Shown: positions 9,801-18,164 of the stretch, one piece after another | How the letters are laid out: each line of letters opens with the position of its first letter | How positions within the stretch are numbered: the first letter of the stretch is position 1 | DNA from: Clostridia bacterium | GTDB taxonomy: Bacteria > Bacillota_A > Clostridia > UBA1212 > UBA1255 | Direction: 5' to 3' | Assembly (NCBI GenBank): GCA_017522515.1 | Contig: JAFWZH010000124.1 | Location: forward strand, 1-61,813 | DNA: 61,813 bases | Made by a program: the position numbers and the translations under genes | The notes under the pieces: generated by a model | Told to the model about the DNA's origin: nothing | Seen by the model: only the letters and a program-made list of their open reading frames with translations | Databases searched by the model: none

Positions 9801-10374
9801 AAATATCATGGTATTCGATACTGAGGTTTACTCTAATACAGGTGGTCAGGCTTCTAAGGCAAGCCGTCTTGGTCAGGTTGCACAGTTTGCTGCAGCAGGT
9901 AAGGCAATCGGCAAGAAGAACCTCGCTGAAATTGCAATGTCATACGGATATGTTTATGTTGCTCAAATTGCTATGGGTGCTGATATGAATCAAACAATCA
10001 AAGCATTGAAAGAGGCAGAAGCATACAAAGGACCTTCAATCATCATCGGATATGCTCCTTGTGAGATGCATGGTGTTAAAGGCGGTATGTCAAATTGCCA
10101 AGAGGAGATGAAGAAAGCTGTAGCTGCCGGTTATTGGCAGACATTCCGTTTCAATCCTGAGCTTAAGGCAGAAGGCAAGAATCCTCTTACAATAGATTGC
10201 AAAGCTCCTACTGAGAGTTATATTGCATTTATCGAGAGTGAAACACGTTACAGCCGCCTTAAACAGCAATTCCCTGAAAGAGCAGAGAAACTCTTTGCTG
10301 AGGCAGAGGAAGAGGCTAAGGCTCGTTACAACCGCTTGCTTAAGATGAAGGACCTTTACGAAGTACAGGAATAA
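6820..10374 (+). CDS. nifJ: Pyruvate:ferredoxin (flavodoxin) oxidoreductase
   Basis: Single-chain homodimeric PFOR: pyruvate + CoA + oxidised ferredoxin to acetyl-CoA + CO2 + reduced ferredoxin, the main pyruvate-oxidising enzyme of fermentative anaerobes. 1184 residues, full length. The N-terminal domain has YPITPSSVMAE; two [4Fe-4S] sets are at about 696 (CIQCNQCAYVCP) and 752 (CMGCGLCVKVCP); the cluster-proximal Cys and TPP domain start at about 821 (GCAETSYARL) with GDGWAYDIGFGG at about 973 and SNTGGQASK. Codon use is biased towards a small codon set as in tuf and pckG, consistent with very high expression. A terminator follows 28 bp downstream. Confidence 0.98.
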   Translation: MARKKISMDGNTAAAHVSYAFTEVASIYPITPSSVMAELTDSWSATGLKNIFGDNVRVMEMQSEAGAAGTVHGSLAAGALTTTYTASQGLLLMIPNMYKIAGELLPCVIHVSARCVASHALNIFGDHSDVYACRQTGFAMMACTNPQEVMDLGAVVHLSTIKGRVPFVNFFDGFRTSHEISKIEAWDYDDLKEMIDQDALTAFRKRALNPEHPVLRGSAENGDIFFQHREACNKYYDELPAIVEDYMDKVNAKIGTDYKLFNYYGAPDADRVIIAMGSICDVAEEVIDYMLAQGEKVGLVKVRLYRPFCADKLVEAIPATAKKIAVLDRTKEPGSLGEPLYLDVVTALATKGVNAKVVGGRYGLGSKDTPPQSIFAVYENLKADEPKANFSIGIVDDVTNRSLEEKVAPDTAPAGTISCKFWGLGGDGTVGANKNSIKIIGDHTDKFIQAYFQYDSKKTGGVTISHLRFGDKAIKSSYYVTKADFVACHNPSYIVKGYKIVNDVKPGGIFLLNCQWTPEEVEKHLPAEAKKYIAENDVKFYIVNAIDKAREIGMGKRTNTILQSAFFALANIMPIEEAVDYMKAAAKKSYLKKGEAVVEMNYKAIDAGVDAIVKIDVPASWKDAKAEEKVSEVKSNRPEMVKFVNEILKPVGMMQGDSLPVSVFADMADGTFPQGSSAFEKRGVAVDVPAWIPENCIQCNQCAYVCPHATIRPFAMSKEEADAAPESTKKVQMKGKGCEEYTFTMSISPLDCMGCGLCVKVCPAKEKALKMVPQESQAAQQDAFDYTVATVTKKPTSFSDFTVKGSQFNQPLLEFSGSCAGCAETSYARLITQLFGERMYISNATGCSSIWGGSAPATPYTVNRDSGRGPAWGNSLFEDNAEHGLGMFLGQKAIRDRLIACVERIAGKTECAELKELCTAYLDTVDDGQANADASAKLIAKLESIDCDCCERKEILASKEYLAKKSVWIFGGDGWAYDIGFGGLDHVIASGEDVNIMVFDTEVYSNTGGQASKASRLGQVAQFAAAGKAIGKKNLAEIAMSYGYVYVAQIAMGADMNQTIKALKEAEAYKGPSIIIGYAPCEMHGVKGGMSNCQEEMKKAVAAGYWQTFRFNPELKAEGKNPLTIDCKAPTESYIAFIESETRYSRLKQQFPERAEKLFAEAEEEAKARYNRLLKMKDLYEVQE

Positions 10375-10401
10375 TCAAAATCATAAAATAAAGCATAATT
10401 T

Positions 10402-10433
10402 AAAGCACTCGGGATTTCTCGAGTGCTTTTTTT
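10402..10433 (+). terminator. Rho-independent terminator of the rpiB-transketolase-PFOR unit
   Basis: Ten-base stem AAAGCACTCG/CGAGTGCTTT, eight-base loop, T-run. It separates the plus-strand unit from convergent mecA. Confidence 0.93.
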
Positions 10434-10449
10434 AGTGAATGCTAATTTT

Positions 10450-11361
10450 TTAAGCTGAAAAATGTTTGATAATCTTTGAAATTGCACCTGATTCCATGAT
10501 GACTTTTCCTCGTTCTAACAATAATGGAAGGAAAGCCTCTGCAGGTAGGTATGTGGCATTATAATCAACAACAAGAGCTTCTAACTTTTCTACGGAATTA
10601 CGGTTTTTGCTGTTTGGTTTAATAAGCAAATAATATGCTCCGCGATATCCGTATAAGGAAGATGCTATTCTTTTAAAGTTTTGATTTTTAGAGAAAAATT
10701 CTACCATATCTGTAAAAACAGGGAATACAATAATATCCCAATCCGGGAGCAAATGGTTTTTGCGTTCGTCTACAGGTTCCTGTTTGTCGTTTGGCTCCGG
10801 AATTTCCTCTGTTGCTTTTTGCTCGGCAGTATTATCGTAACTTTCTTCTTGGACAGACTCGTTTTTCTTTCCCGTGTTATAACGTAAATTTTTTCGTGCA
10901 TCTGCTTCAGCACTTATTTTCTGGAAAATATTGCGAAAGGCTGTACCGTTAGCATTTGTTTCAGCAGTAGCCTCCTGCGAAGATTTTTTTACGTTGTTGT
11001 TTGATTTTAAACCAAGCTCTTTGCGCATAGAATCTGCGGCGGCATTTAAGATTTTATCAAAATGCTCTAAAAGTGGATTCTCTTCGTCGTAAAAAGCTCC
11101 TTCGGATGAATTCTCATCAAGATCGTGTGAAATAGTAAGAACGAGACAGCCTTCGTTGTCAAATCTGTTAACAACATGGAGCTGACGGTCATCAATATCA
11201 CGACCAAATTCTATGTTTGCATGATCTATTGCATCCCACACAAGTTTTGTATAATCTGCAGAATCCTCTTTTAAAGAGGCAAAAGAAAGATGCCTTGCGG
11301 CAAGATCGTTGTGGGAAATGTATACATTAACAGTATTTTTAGAAATTTTTTCTATTCTCAT
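10450..11361 (-). CDS. mecA: MecA-family ClpC adaptor protein
   Basis: Adaptor that brings substrates to the ClpCP protease in low-GC Gram-positives (in Bacillus it targets ComK). The N-terminus MRIEKISKNTVNVYISHNDL (1-20) and the C-terminal region with SSLYGYRGAYYLLI (about 235-248) and the end ISKIIKHFSA match the MecA/YpbH pattern. 303 residues, longer than Bacillus MecA (218) because of a long charged linker at about 115-200 rich in Glu, Asn and Lys. Start has AAGGGGG upstream. It may be co-transcribed with mntR, 88 bp upstream on the same strand, though mntR has its own promoter. Confidence 0.85.
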   Translation of the reverse strand: MRIEKISKNTVNVYISHNDLAARHLSFASLKEDSADYTKLVWDAIDHANIEFGRDIDDRQLHVVNRFDNEGCLVLTISHDLDENSSEGAFYDEENPLLEHFDKILNAAADSMRKELGLKSNNNVKKSSQEATAETNANGTAFRNIFQKISAEADARKNLRYNTGKKNESVQEESYDNTAEQKATEEIPEPNDKQEPVDERKNHLLPDWDIIVFPVFTDMVEFFSKNQNFKRIASSLYGYRGAYYLLIKPNSKNRNSVEKLEALVVDYNATYLPAEAFLPLLLERGKVIMESGAISKIIKHFSA

Positions 11362-11449
11362 GATATCAGCCCCCTTTCTGAGACTTTACATATTATACTC
11401 GTAAAAGTGTAAAAAGAGAAGAGTAAAATAAAACCATAAATTATTTGAT

Positions 11450-11821
11450 TTAAAGTTTTTTCTTGTTATAGTATTCCTTTATTTTTTCAAAAGAAACTGC
11501 GCTTAAATCATGTTCTATTTTACAGGCGTCACTTAATGCAATATCCTCGGGAACCCCTAACATAATAAGCGTTCTGGATATTATTTCGTGACGCTCTGAA
11601 ATTGAAAGAGCAATCTTCATCCCGGAAGCTGTTAGAGAAATGTCATTTGCATCATCTATTTCTATAAAACCATTTTCGCGTAATTCTCGCATCATTATGC
11701 TCACGGAGGGTTTTGAAAATCCAAGTTCCCTTGCAACATCTACGGAACGACATGTTCCTGTACGTTTTCGGATATTAAAAATGGCTTCTAAATAGTTTTC
11801 CCCTGATTCGTGTATGCTCAT
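11450..11821 (-). CDS. DtxR/MntR-family metal-dependent transcriptional repressor
   Basis: 123 residues: winged HTH (about 1-62, with VARELGFSKPSVSIMMREL as the recognition region) and a dimerisation domain with metal-ligand candidates E78, H79, C101, E104 and H105 (ISERHEI, DACKIEHDLS). The C-terminal SH3-like domain of DtxR is absent, as in MntR. The family senses Mn2+ or Fe2+ and represses uptake genes; no transporter is in the window, so the metal cannot be assigned. AGGAG precedes the ATG. Its promoter is 40-65 bp upstream, divergent from the polysaccharide promoter. Confidence 0.9.
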   Translation of the reverse strand: MSIHESGENYLEAIFNIRKRTGTCRSVDVARELGFSKPSVSIMMRELRENGFIEIDDANDISLTASGMKIALSISERHEIISRTLIMLGVPEDIALSDACKIEHDLSAVSFEKIKEYYNKKKL

Positions 11822-11857
11822 TGTTTTTCTCCTGTCGATTAATTAATATCTTTGAAT

Positions 11858-11886
11858 AGTATAACATGATTTTATAAGAAAAACAA
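11858..11886 (-). promoter_or_regulatory. SigA-like promoter of the MntR-type gene
   Basis: On the minus strand: TTGTTT (11886-11881), 17 bp, TATACT (11863-11858), about 37 bp before the start codon. Confidence 0.6.
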
Positions 11887-11966
11887 ATTCTGAAAAATAG
11901 TGTAAAATTTTGGCAAAAACGTCCGTAAACTTGGGGAAAAGTCGCTTTTGCACCACTATGTTTTAC

Positions 11967-11995
11967 TTGACAAAAGAATATTTAAGAAATACAAT
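11967..11995 (+). promoter_or_regulatory. Consensus SigA promoter of the polysaccharide operon
   Basis: TTGACA (11967-11972), 17 bp, TACAAT (11990-11995). Predicted start near 12002 gives a ~190-nt untranslated leader before the GTG at 12192. The interval 11822-12191 holds this promoter, the divergent mntR promoter and the leader hairpin; no gene is seen in it. Confidence 0.8.
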
Positions 11996-12047
11996 TAAAC
12001 AGCGAATGGTTTGTTCTGTTTGTGCTTTTTTTGTGTGACTTTTGCTT

Positions 12048-12082
12048 TATCTGAAATCGTAGTTTTGCGCTCGTTTCAGATA
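12048..12082 (+). promoter_or_regulatory. Leader hairpin of the polysaccharide operon
   Basis: TATCTGAAATCG (12048-12059) pairs with CGTTTCAGATA (12072-12082), one bulge, 12-base loop. No T-run follows directly, so it is not a simple terminator. It could be a processive-antitermination or RNA-stability element for this ~18.5-kb operon; this is inference. Confidence 0.5.
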
Positions 12083-12191
12083 TCAAAAAGATATATTTTT
12101 CGTAAAAGCAGCTAAACAAATTTAATATATGTTTAGGTTGGCGAAGCACACAAAAAAGAGTCAAAATACTATTACAAAAAGGAGGCAAAAG

Positions 12192-14222
12192 GTGAATAAC
12201 AATAAATCTACCGAACAAAAAAAAGCTATTAATTATGTAGCGATATTACTTGCTTTTTATGATGTGATTGCTGTTAATTTGTCATATTTTTTGGCGTTAT
12301 GGTTTAGATTCGACTGTAAGTATTCAATGATGGAAAACAGCGGATATTTAGAACCGTTTGTAAAATTTGCACCGATATATTCCGTATTTTGTCTTATTGT
12401 CTTCTTTTTGCTTAGGCTGTATCGCAGCTTGTGGAGATATGCAAGCTTTAATGAGTTTTCAAGAATTTTGGTGGCGTCAATTATTACTTCTGTTGGTCAC
12501 TGGGTTGGAATTACATTTATTTGTCAGGAAATGATTTTTTCATATCATTTATTTGGCTCAATAATACAGTTTATTCTCTTGATTACTGTACGCTTTGGAT
12601 ATCGTTTTATTCTGCTACAAAGAAACAGCGCAATGAAGAATGCTGCCGGTAATGTTTTTTCGAAAGTTATGTTGATTGGCGCCGGCTCAGCGGGACAAAT
12701 GATTTTGCAAGACATAAAAAGAGCAACAACAATTAAGGATGTTGTTTGTTGTATCATTGATGACGACAGCAGCAAATGGGGAAAATATCTTGACGGCGTT
12801 CCGATAGTGGGTGGTCGTGATGATATTTTAGTCAATGCAGAAAAGTACAATATAGAAAAGATATATTTTGCCATTCCAAGTTGCTCTGCTGAAGTCAAAA
12901 GTGAAATACTCAATATTTGCCAAAATACAAAGTGTGAAGTAAAAAATCTTCCCGGTTTATATCAGCTCGTTAATGGAGATGTTTCTGTGGCGGCAATGAA
13001 AGATGTGGCTGTGGAGGATCTTTTGGGCAGAGAACCGATAAAGGTTGAAATGAGCGATATTTTCCGCCAGCTAAGTGGAAAAGTAATTCTTGTCACAGGC
13101 GGCGGTGGTTCTATAGGCAGTGAACTGTGCAGACAGATAGCAAAACATGCACCTAAGCAATTGATTATTTTTGATGTCTATGAAAACAATGCTTACGACA
13201 TAGAACAGGAGCTTAGGGAGACATGTTACGGACTAAATCTTGTTGTGCTTATTGGATCTGTCAGAGACAGTCGTAAACTAAACCAAGTTTTCAAAAAGTA
13301 CAAGCCGGAGATTGTATTCCATGCGGCGGCACACAAACACGTTCCTCTTATGGAGAGCAGTCCTTGTGAAGCTATAAAAAATAATGCTATCGGAACATAC
13401 AAGACGGCATACGCAGCTATGATGAATAATTGCAAACGCTTTGTTTTGATTTCAACAGATAAAGCAGTTAATCCTACAAATATCATGGGTGCCAGCAAGC
13501 GTTTGTGTGAGATGATAATTCAGTCTTTTGACAAACTGATTAAAGAGGGCAGAGCTGATGAACTTCCCGTCATACAGGCTCATATTGAGGACGAGGATGG
13601 GGAGGTAAGATTGCCGAGTAAACATTCCGGCGAGATTTCCACAGAATTTGTTGCGGTTCGTTTCGGAAATGTCTTGGGAAGTAACGGTTCTGTAATTCCG
13701 TTGTTTAAAAAACAAATTGCAAATGGTGGTCCCGTAAAAGTTACGCATCCTGACATAATCCGCTATTTCATGACTATTCCGGAGGCTGTTTCGCTCGTTT
13801 TACAGGCGGAAACGTATGCTAAGGGCGGAGAAATTTTTGTGCTGGATATGGGCTCTCCCATGAAAATTGATACTTTGGCAAGAAATTTAATTAAATTATC
13901 AGGTTATACGCCTGATGTGGAGATAAAAATTGAATATGTCGGTTTAAGGCCGGGGGAGAAGCTTTTTGAGGAAAAGCTTATGGCTGAAGAAGGTATAACG
14001 AGTACGCCAAACAAACTTATACATATAGGAAAGCCTATAAAATTTGATACGGACAAGTTTTTACATCAGTTGCAGTTTTTAATGAAAGCTTGTTTTGAAA
14101 ACAGAGATGATGATGTAAGAGAAATGGTTATGAAAATTGTAACCACGTATAAGCCTGTGGATAATTCGAGTTCTCTTGTGAAGGATTCGTTTTATCAGAA
14201 GCAAACTACGACCGGAAGGTGA
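12192..14222 (+). CDS. Membrane NDP-sugar 4,6-dehydratase (PglF/CapD-like)
   Basis: First gene of the polysaccharide operon. 676 residues from the GTG at 12192, which follows AAGGAGGC; an ATG at 12129 in frame lacks a ribosome site. Four membrane helices occupy about 15-130, then a CoA-binding-like Rossmann domain (IGAGSAGQ at about 172) and the catalytic extended SDR domain (VTGGGGSIGSELCRQ at about 298-312). In the family, UDP-GlcNAc is converted to UDP-4-keto-6-deoxy-GlcNAc. In place of YxxxK the active site has the family's STDKAVNPTN region at about 420-430. With the next two genes it forms the dehydratase-aminotransferase-transferase set of diamino-sugar priming (PglF-PglE-PglC). Confidence 0.9.
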   Translation: MNNNKSTEQKKAINYVAILLAFYDVIAVNLSYFLALWFRFDCKYSMMENSGYLEPFVKFAPIYSVFCLIVFFLLRLYRSLWRYASFNEFSRILVASIITSVGHWVGITFICQEMIFSYHLFGSIIQFILLITVRFGYRFILLQRNSAMKNAAGNVFSKVMLIGAGSAGQMILQDIKRATTIKDVVCCIIDDDSSKWGKYLDGVPIVGGRDDILVNAEKYNIEKIYFAIPSCSAEVKSEILNICQNTKCEVKNLPGLYQLVNGDVSVAAMKDVAVEDLLGREPIKVEMSDIFRQLSGKVILVTGGGGSIGSELCRQIAKHAPKQLIIFDVYENNAYDIEQELRETCYGLNLVVLIGSVRDSRKLNQVFKKYKPEIVFHAAAHKHVPLMESSPCEAIKNNAIGTYKTAYAAMMNNCKRFVLISTDKAVNPTNIMGASKRLCEMIIQSFDKLIKEGRADELPVIQAHIEDEDGEVRLPSKHSGEISTEFVAVRFGNVLGSNGSVIPLFKKQIANGGPVKVTHPDIIRYFMTIPEAVSLVLQAETYAKGGEIFVLDMGSPMKIDTLARNLIKLSGYTPDVEIKIEYVGLRPGEKLFEEKLMAEEGITSTPNKLIHIGKPIKFDTDKFLHQLQFLMKACFENRDDDVREMVMKIVTTYKPVDNSSSLVKDSFYQKQTTTGR

Positions 14223-14226
14223 AAAA

Positions 14227-15417
14227 ATGGAAATAAAACCCTTTAATAATAAAATATGGTTATCGACTCCCACGATGCATGAAGAAGAAAAGCTTTTTGT
14301 TGATGAAGCTTTTGATACAAATTGGGTTAGTACATTAGGAGAAAATATAAATCAGTTAGAACAGGCGATTTGTAATAAAGTAGGATGCCGTTATTCTTTG
14401 GCGTTGTCTTCAGGTACAACTTCTTTGCATTTGGCAATTAAATTAGCAGGGGTTAAGCCGGGAGATAAAGTTTTTTGTACGGATATGACTTTTATCGCAA
14501 CAGTAAATCCCGTAGTTTACGAGGCGGCAGAGCCTATATTTATCGATAGTGAAGCGGACACATGGAATATGGATCCAAAAGCTTTGGAAAGAGCTTTTGA
14601 AATTTATGGCGATGCGAAAGCTGTTGTTGTGACAAATCTTTACGGAGTACCTGCAAAATTAGATGAAATTAAGGCTATTTGCAAAAAGCATAATGCTGTT
14701 TTGATAGAAGATGCTGCGGAGTCTTTAGGTGCAACATTTGAAGGAGTGCAAACGGGTACGTATGGCGACTATGGTGTGATAAGTTTTAACGGTAATAAAA
14801 TTATTACATGCAGTAGCGGAGGAATGTTATTAAGCAATGATAAGAATGCTATTGATTTAGCAAGAAAGTTATCCACACAGGCAAAAGAAGATGCACCTTG
14901 GTATCAACATGAATTTGCGGGATATAATTACAGATTAAGTAACGTTCTTGCAGGAATAGGCAGAGGGCAGTTGCTACACCTTGATGAACATGTGAAGGCA
15001 AAAAAAGCTATATATGAAAGATATAAGGAAGGTTTAGAAAATCTTCCTGTGAAAATGAATCCTTTTGATGAGAAAAAAATGGAGCCGAATTTTTGGCTTA
15101 GTTGTATATTAATCGATAAAGAAGCAATGTGTAAGCAAATTCGTCAAGAAAAGGAATTTACATACATTAGTGAAAAAGGGAAGTCTTGTCCTGAAGAAAT
15201 CCGTGAAAAATTGGCGTCATTTAACGTTGAATCAAGACCTATTTGGAAGCCGATGCACATGCAACCTGTATTTAAAAACTGCGGATTTGTAAAAGCAAAT
15301 GATACACTTTGCGTGGATGAAGATATATTTGATAGAGGCTTGTGCTTGCCGAGTGACATAAAAATGACAGAGCAAGAGCAAGATATTGTAATAGAGATAA
15401 TAAAGAGTTGTTTTTAA
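14227..15417 (+). CDS. DegT/DnrJ/EryC1/StrS-family PLP aminotransferase
   Basis: Transfers an amino group to the 4-keto (or 3-keto) position of a nucleotide sugar, most likely the product of the preceding dehydratase, giving UDP-QuiNAc4N. 396 residues, normal length. Cofactor features: SSGTTSLHLAI (about 60-70), IEDAAESLGA (about 160-169), and the Schiff-base Lys in SFNGNKIITC (about residue 192). The Lys lies in GNK, as in PglE. Start is four bases after the upstream stop; the Shine-Dalgarno (GGAAGGTGAAAA) overlaps that stop. Substrate assignment rests on context. Confidence 0.92.
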   Translation: MEIKPFNNKIWLSTPTMHEEEKLFVDEAFDTNWVSTLGENINQLEQAICNKVGCRYSLALSSGTTSLHLAIKLAGVKPGDKVFCTDMTFIATVNPVVYEAAEPIFIDSEADTWNMDPKALERAFEIYGDAKAVVVTNLYGVPAKLDEIKAICKKHNAVLIEDAAESLGATFEGVQTGTYGDYGVISFNGNKIITCSSGGMLLSNDKNAIDLARKLSTQAKEDAPWYQHEFAGYNYRLSNVLAGIGRGQLLHLDEHVKAKKAIYERYKEGLENLPVKMNPFDEKKMEPNFWLSCILIDKEAMCKQIRQEKEFTYISEKGKSCPEEIREKLASFNVESRPIWKPMHMQPVFKNCGFVKANDTLCVDEDIFDRGLCLPSDIKMTEQEQDIVIEIIKSCF

Positions 15418-15418
15418 T

Positions 15419-16042
15419 ATGTACATAAAGTTTATTAAGCGTATACTTGATTTTATTTTTTCTTTATCTGCTTTACTGGTTTTTTCTCCTGTTATATTAA
15501 TTATGATTATGATAGGGGCCGTTGTTATGAAGGGAAACCCTTTTTTTGTACAACCTAGACCGGGTAGAAAAGAGAAGGTTTTTAAGCTTATAAAATTCAG
15601 AACAATGACCTGTGAGAAGGATGAAAAAGGTAACCTTTTGCCGGATGAAAAAAGATTGGTGCCATACGGGAAGTTTTTAAGAGCATCTTCTCTTGATGAG
15701 TTGCCGGAATTAATAAATATATTAAAAGGCGATATGTCGATTATTGGACCAAGACCTTTGTTGGTAAAATACTTACCATACTATTCAGAGGAACAAAAAC
15801 ACAGACATGATGTAAGACCGGGATTGACAGGATACGCTCAGGCAAATGGCAGAAACTTACTGTCTTGGGAAGAACGATTTCAATTGGATTTATATTATGT
15901 GAATAATGTTTCTCTTTTATTGGATATAAAAATTCTTTTCAAAACTGTAGCTGCAGTTTTTAAGCGTGAAGGAATATCCTCAGAAACTTCTGTTACAATG
16001 GAGGATTTTGCTGAATACGTAGAGTCACAAAATACTGTATAG
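15419..16042 (+). CDS. Initiating phosphoglycosyl transferase (PglC-like)
   Basis: Monotopic phosphoglycosyl transferase that loads the first sugar-1-phosphate onto undecaprenyl phosphate at the inner membrane face. 207 residues, the small PglC size. One re-entrant hydrophobic segment (about 10-32) then the catalytic domain: FFVQPRPGRKEKVFKLIKFR with FRTM at about 60-63, SSLDELPELINILKGDMS with the DE dyad (about 92-95), GPRPLL, and RPGLTGYAQANGRN at about 135-148. With the PglF- and PglE-like genes this suggests glycan assembly starts with an N-acetylated diamino sugar. Translation start overlaps the previous stop region (TAATATG). Confidence 0.93.
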   Translation: MYIKFIKRILDFIFSLSALLVFSPVILIMIMIGAVVMKGNPFFVQPRPGRKEKVFKLIKFRTMTCEKDEKGNLLPDEKRLVPYGKFLRASSLDELPELINILKGDMSIIGPRPLLVKYLPYYSEEQKHRHDVRPGLTGYAQANGRNLLSWEERFQLDLYYVNNVSLLLDIKILFKTVAAVFKREGISSETSVTMEDFAEYVESQNTV

Positions 16043-16058
16043 GTAGGTATTATAGTTT

Positions 16059-16829
16059 ATGAATGATTTCGTAACAAATGTTATGTCTGCACGGCTTGGA
16101 GAAACACATCTTTTTTATGTAGGGCAAGCCGGGTATATAATAAAAAACAAGGATGGTAAGCTTTTAGGTATAGATTTGTACTTGTCGGAATGCGTAGAGA
16201 GAATTGAGGGAAACATTGGATTTAAGAGAATGCTCCCTAAATTATTTAGTGCTTTTGATATAGAATTTGATTATTTAATAACTACTCATGCACATGTAGA
16301 CCATTTTGATATAGATTCTATACCGTTGCTTATGTCGCATCCCAACACTAAGCTTTTTGCATCTACACGTTGCAGAGAAGAAATTTTACGTTTGCAAATG
16401 AAAGAAAGTAATGTACACTATGTGCAGGCAGGACAAAGCGTCTCTTTGGATGGCTTTGATTTGCATTTTGTAAGCTGTGATCATTCTGATGCCGCACCGG
16501 ATGCATTTGGAGTGGTAATTTCCGTAGATGGTAAAATAATATATATGGCCGGAGATACTTGTTTGCATCTTGAAAAAGCAGAAGAATATATGGCTTTTGG
16601 AGAAATAGATATGTTGATTGCACCGATAAATGGGGCGTTTGGCAATTTAAACGAACAGGATTGTGCAGATTTAAGTAATGCGTTACAGCCCAAAATTACT
16701 ATTCCCAGTCATTACGGAATGTTTCCGTGCCATGGAGGTAATCCCGGTAAATTTTACCATATTATGAAAGAACAGTATCCCGAAAATAAATTTATATTTA
16801 TGACGGTTGGAGAAAGAATAACTATATAA
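16059..16829 (+). CDS. Metallo-beta-lactamase-fold hydrolase (UlaG-like)
   Basis: 256 residues, single MBL-fold domain. The metal site THAHVDHFD is at about residues 78-86, with later ligands in FVSCDHSD (about 138-145), MAGDTCLH (about 163-170) and IPSHYGMFPCH (about 220-230). UlaG-type enzymes open lactones or cleave phosphodiesters of small polar substrates. There is no signal peptide, so it acts in the cytoplasm, probably on a nucleotide sugar or precursor. It is the first of an unusual trio (MBL, ATP-grasp, SDR) inside the polysaccharide operon. Substrate unknown. Confidence 0.85.
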   Translation: MNDFVTNVMSARLGETHLFYVGQAGYIIKNKDGKLLGIDLYLSECVERIEGNIGFKRMLPKLFSAFDIEFDYLITTHAHVDHFDIDSIPLLMSHPNTKLFASTRCREEILRLQMKESNVHYVQAGQSVSLDGFDLHFVSCDHSDAAPDAFGVVISVDGKIIYMAGDTCLHLEKAEEYMAFGEIDMLIAPINGAFGNLNEQDCADLSNALQPKITIPSHYGMFPCHGGNPGKFYHIMKEQYPENKFIFMTVGERITI

Positions 16830-16858
16830 CAGAAACAATATAAATGAGGAGAATTTAT

Positions 16859-18148
16859 ATGAGTAGTGAATTTGAAGGCAAAAAGTTATTGATTTTAGGA
16901 GGGAATCCGGAAACAACGGCGCTTGTTAAGTTGGCGAATGAAATGGGAATCAAAACCATTGTTACCAGTGGACGTCACACCGATGATGCAAAAAAGTATT
17001 CTTGGAAAAGCTTTGATGTGGACGGAATGGATGTTCCCGGGGTTATAGCATTAGCAATGGAAGAAAAAGTTGATGGTGTGTTGGTAGGTGTTGCCGACAT
17101 TCTCGTTCCGTCCTATTGTAAAGTTTGCAATGCACTTGGTTTTCCTTGTTATGCCACACAGCAAATTGTGGATGTTTTTGCCTTTAAAGATGTTTTTAAA
17201 GCTACTTGTGAAAGATATGGTATTCACGGAATTCCGGAGTTTTATTTGGATGCAGACTTGAATGAAAGAGATATTGAGAAAATTGTTTTCCCTGTAATGG
17301 TAAAGCCTGTAGATAATGGCGGCGGCGTGGGAATGACAGTTTGCTACAGTAAAGATGAATTGAAACCTGCCGTTGAAAAAGCTTTGGAAGCCTCAAAGAA
17401 AAAACGATTTATAGTAGAAAAATACATGCAATGTGAAGACATGGGAATGTATTATACGTTTAAGGACGGACAATGCAGCGCATCTTGTATATATGACAGA
17501 TATACTACAGATGAACAGCCCGGATTGAGTCGTGTGTGTCTTGGAGGAACATATCCATCAAAGCATATGAAAGAATATTTTGAGAGAATGCATGAGAATG
17601 CAGTAATGATGTTTAAGGACATAGGTATTCGCAATGGAGTACTTATGCTATCTGCTTTTTATGAAAATGGTGAGTTTTACGTATATGACACAGGATTCAG
17701 ACTTCAGGGCGAGGCACCCCATTTGCTTATTAAAGAAATTCAAGGTTTTGACCAAAGAGAAATGCTCATTAGATTTGCCTTGACGGGATCTGAAGGAGAA
17801 ATGGATCTTTTATCATCGGATGATCCTTATTTGCACGGGAAATGGGCAGCTACACTCTGGTTTTTACTTAAAGAGGGGTGTATCGGTAAAATAGAGGGTT
17901 TAGACAAATGGGAAACTGATAAGAACGTCATCGCAAATGCACAGCGCCTATACGAAGGTGATGCTGTTCCCAAAGAATGGATAGGCAATGAAAAGCAAGT
18001 TATGACAAGATTGTATTTTGTATGTGATTCGAAACAGGAATTGGGGGAAAAACTTAGAGAATATATGGATTGTGTTAAGGTCTTTGATGTAGACGGACGA
18101 GAAATGTTACTTAAAGGCTTTGATGTAAATAAAGCATTAGAATTATAA
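16859..18148 (+). CDS. ATP-grasp domain carboxylate-amine ligase
   Basis: 429 residues from the ATG at 16859 (seven bases after GAGGAG; an in-frame ATG at 16844 overlaps that site). A preATP-grasp Rossmann domain (LLILGGNPETTALVKLA) is followed by an ATP-grasp domain: PVMVKPVDNGGGVGM (about 145-159), FIVEKYM (about 186-192), and the carboxylate-rich FYVYDTGFRLQGEAP (about 274-288). Such enzymes activate a carboxylate as an acyl phosphate and join it to an amine. Next to the diamino-sugar genes, an obvious idea is coupling an amino acid or other acid to a sugar amine, but this is inference. Confidence 0.85.
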   Translation: MSSEFEGKKLLILGGNPETTALVKLANEMGIKTIVTSGRHTDDAKKYSWKSFDVDGMDVPGVIALAMEEKVDGVLVGVADILVPSYCKVCNALGFPCYATQQIVDVFAFKDVFKATCERYGIHGIPEFYLDADLNERDIEKIVFPVMVKPVDNGGGVGMTVCYSKDELKPAVEKALEASKKKRFIVEKYMQCEDMGMYYTFKDGQCSASCIYDRYTTDEQPGLSRVCLGGTYPSKHMKEYFERMHENAVMMFKDIGIRNGVLMLSAFYENGEFYVYDTGFRLQGEAPHLLIKEIQGFDQREMLIRFALTGSEGEMDLLSSDDPYLHGKWAATLWFLLKEGCIGKIEGLDKWETDKNVIANAQRLYEGDAVPKEWIGNEKQVMTRLYFVCDSKQELGEKLREYMDCVKVFDVDGREMLLKGFDVNKALEL

Positions 18149-18164
18149 GGCGTTGATTTTTGAT

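Noticed and set aside
12129..12191. ATG start at 12129 for the 4,6-dehydratase
   Set aside because: No ribosome site there; the GTG at 12192 follows AAGGAGGC and begins the family-like N-terminus.
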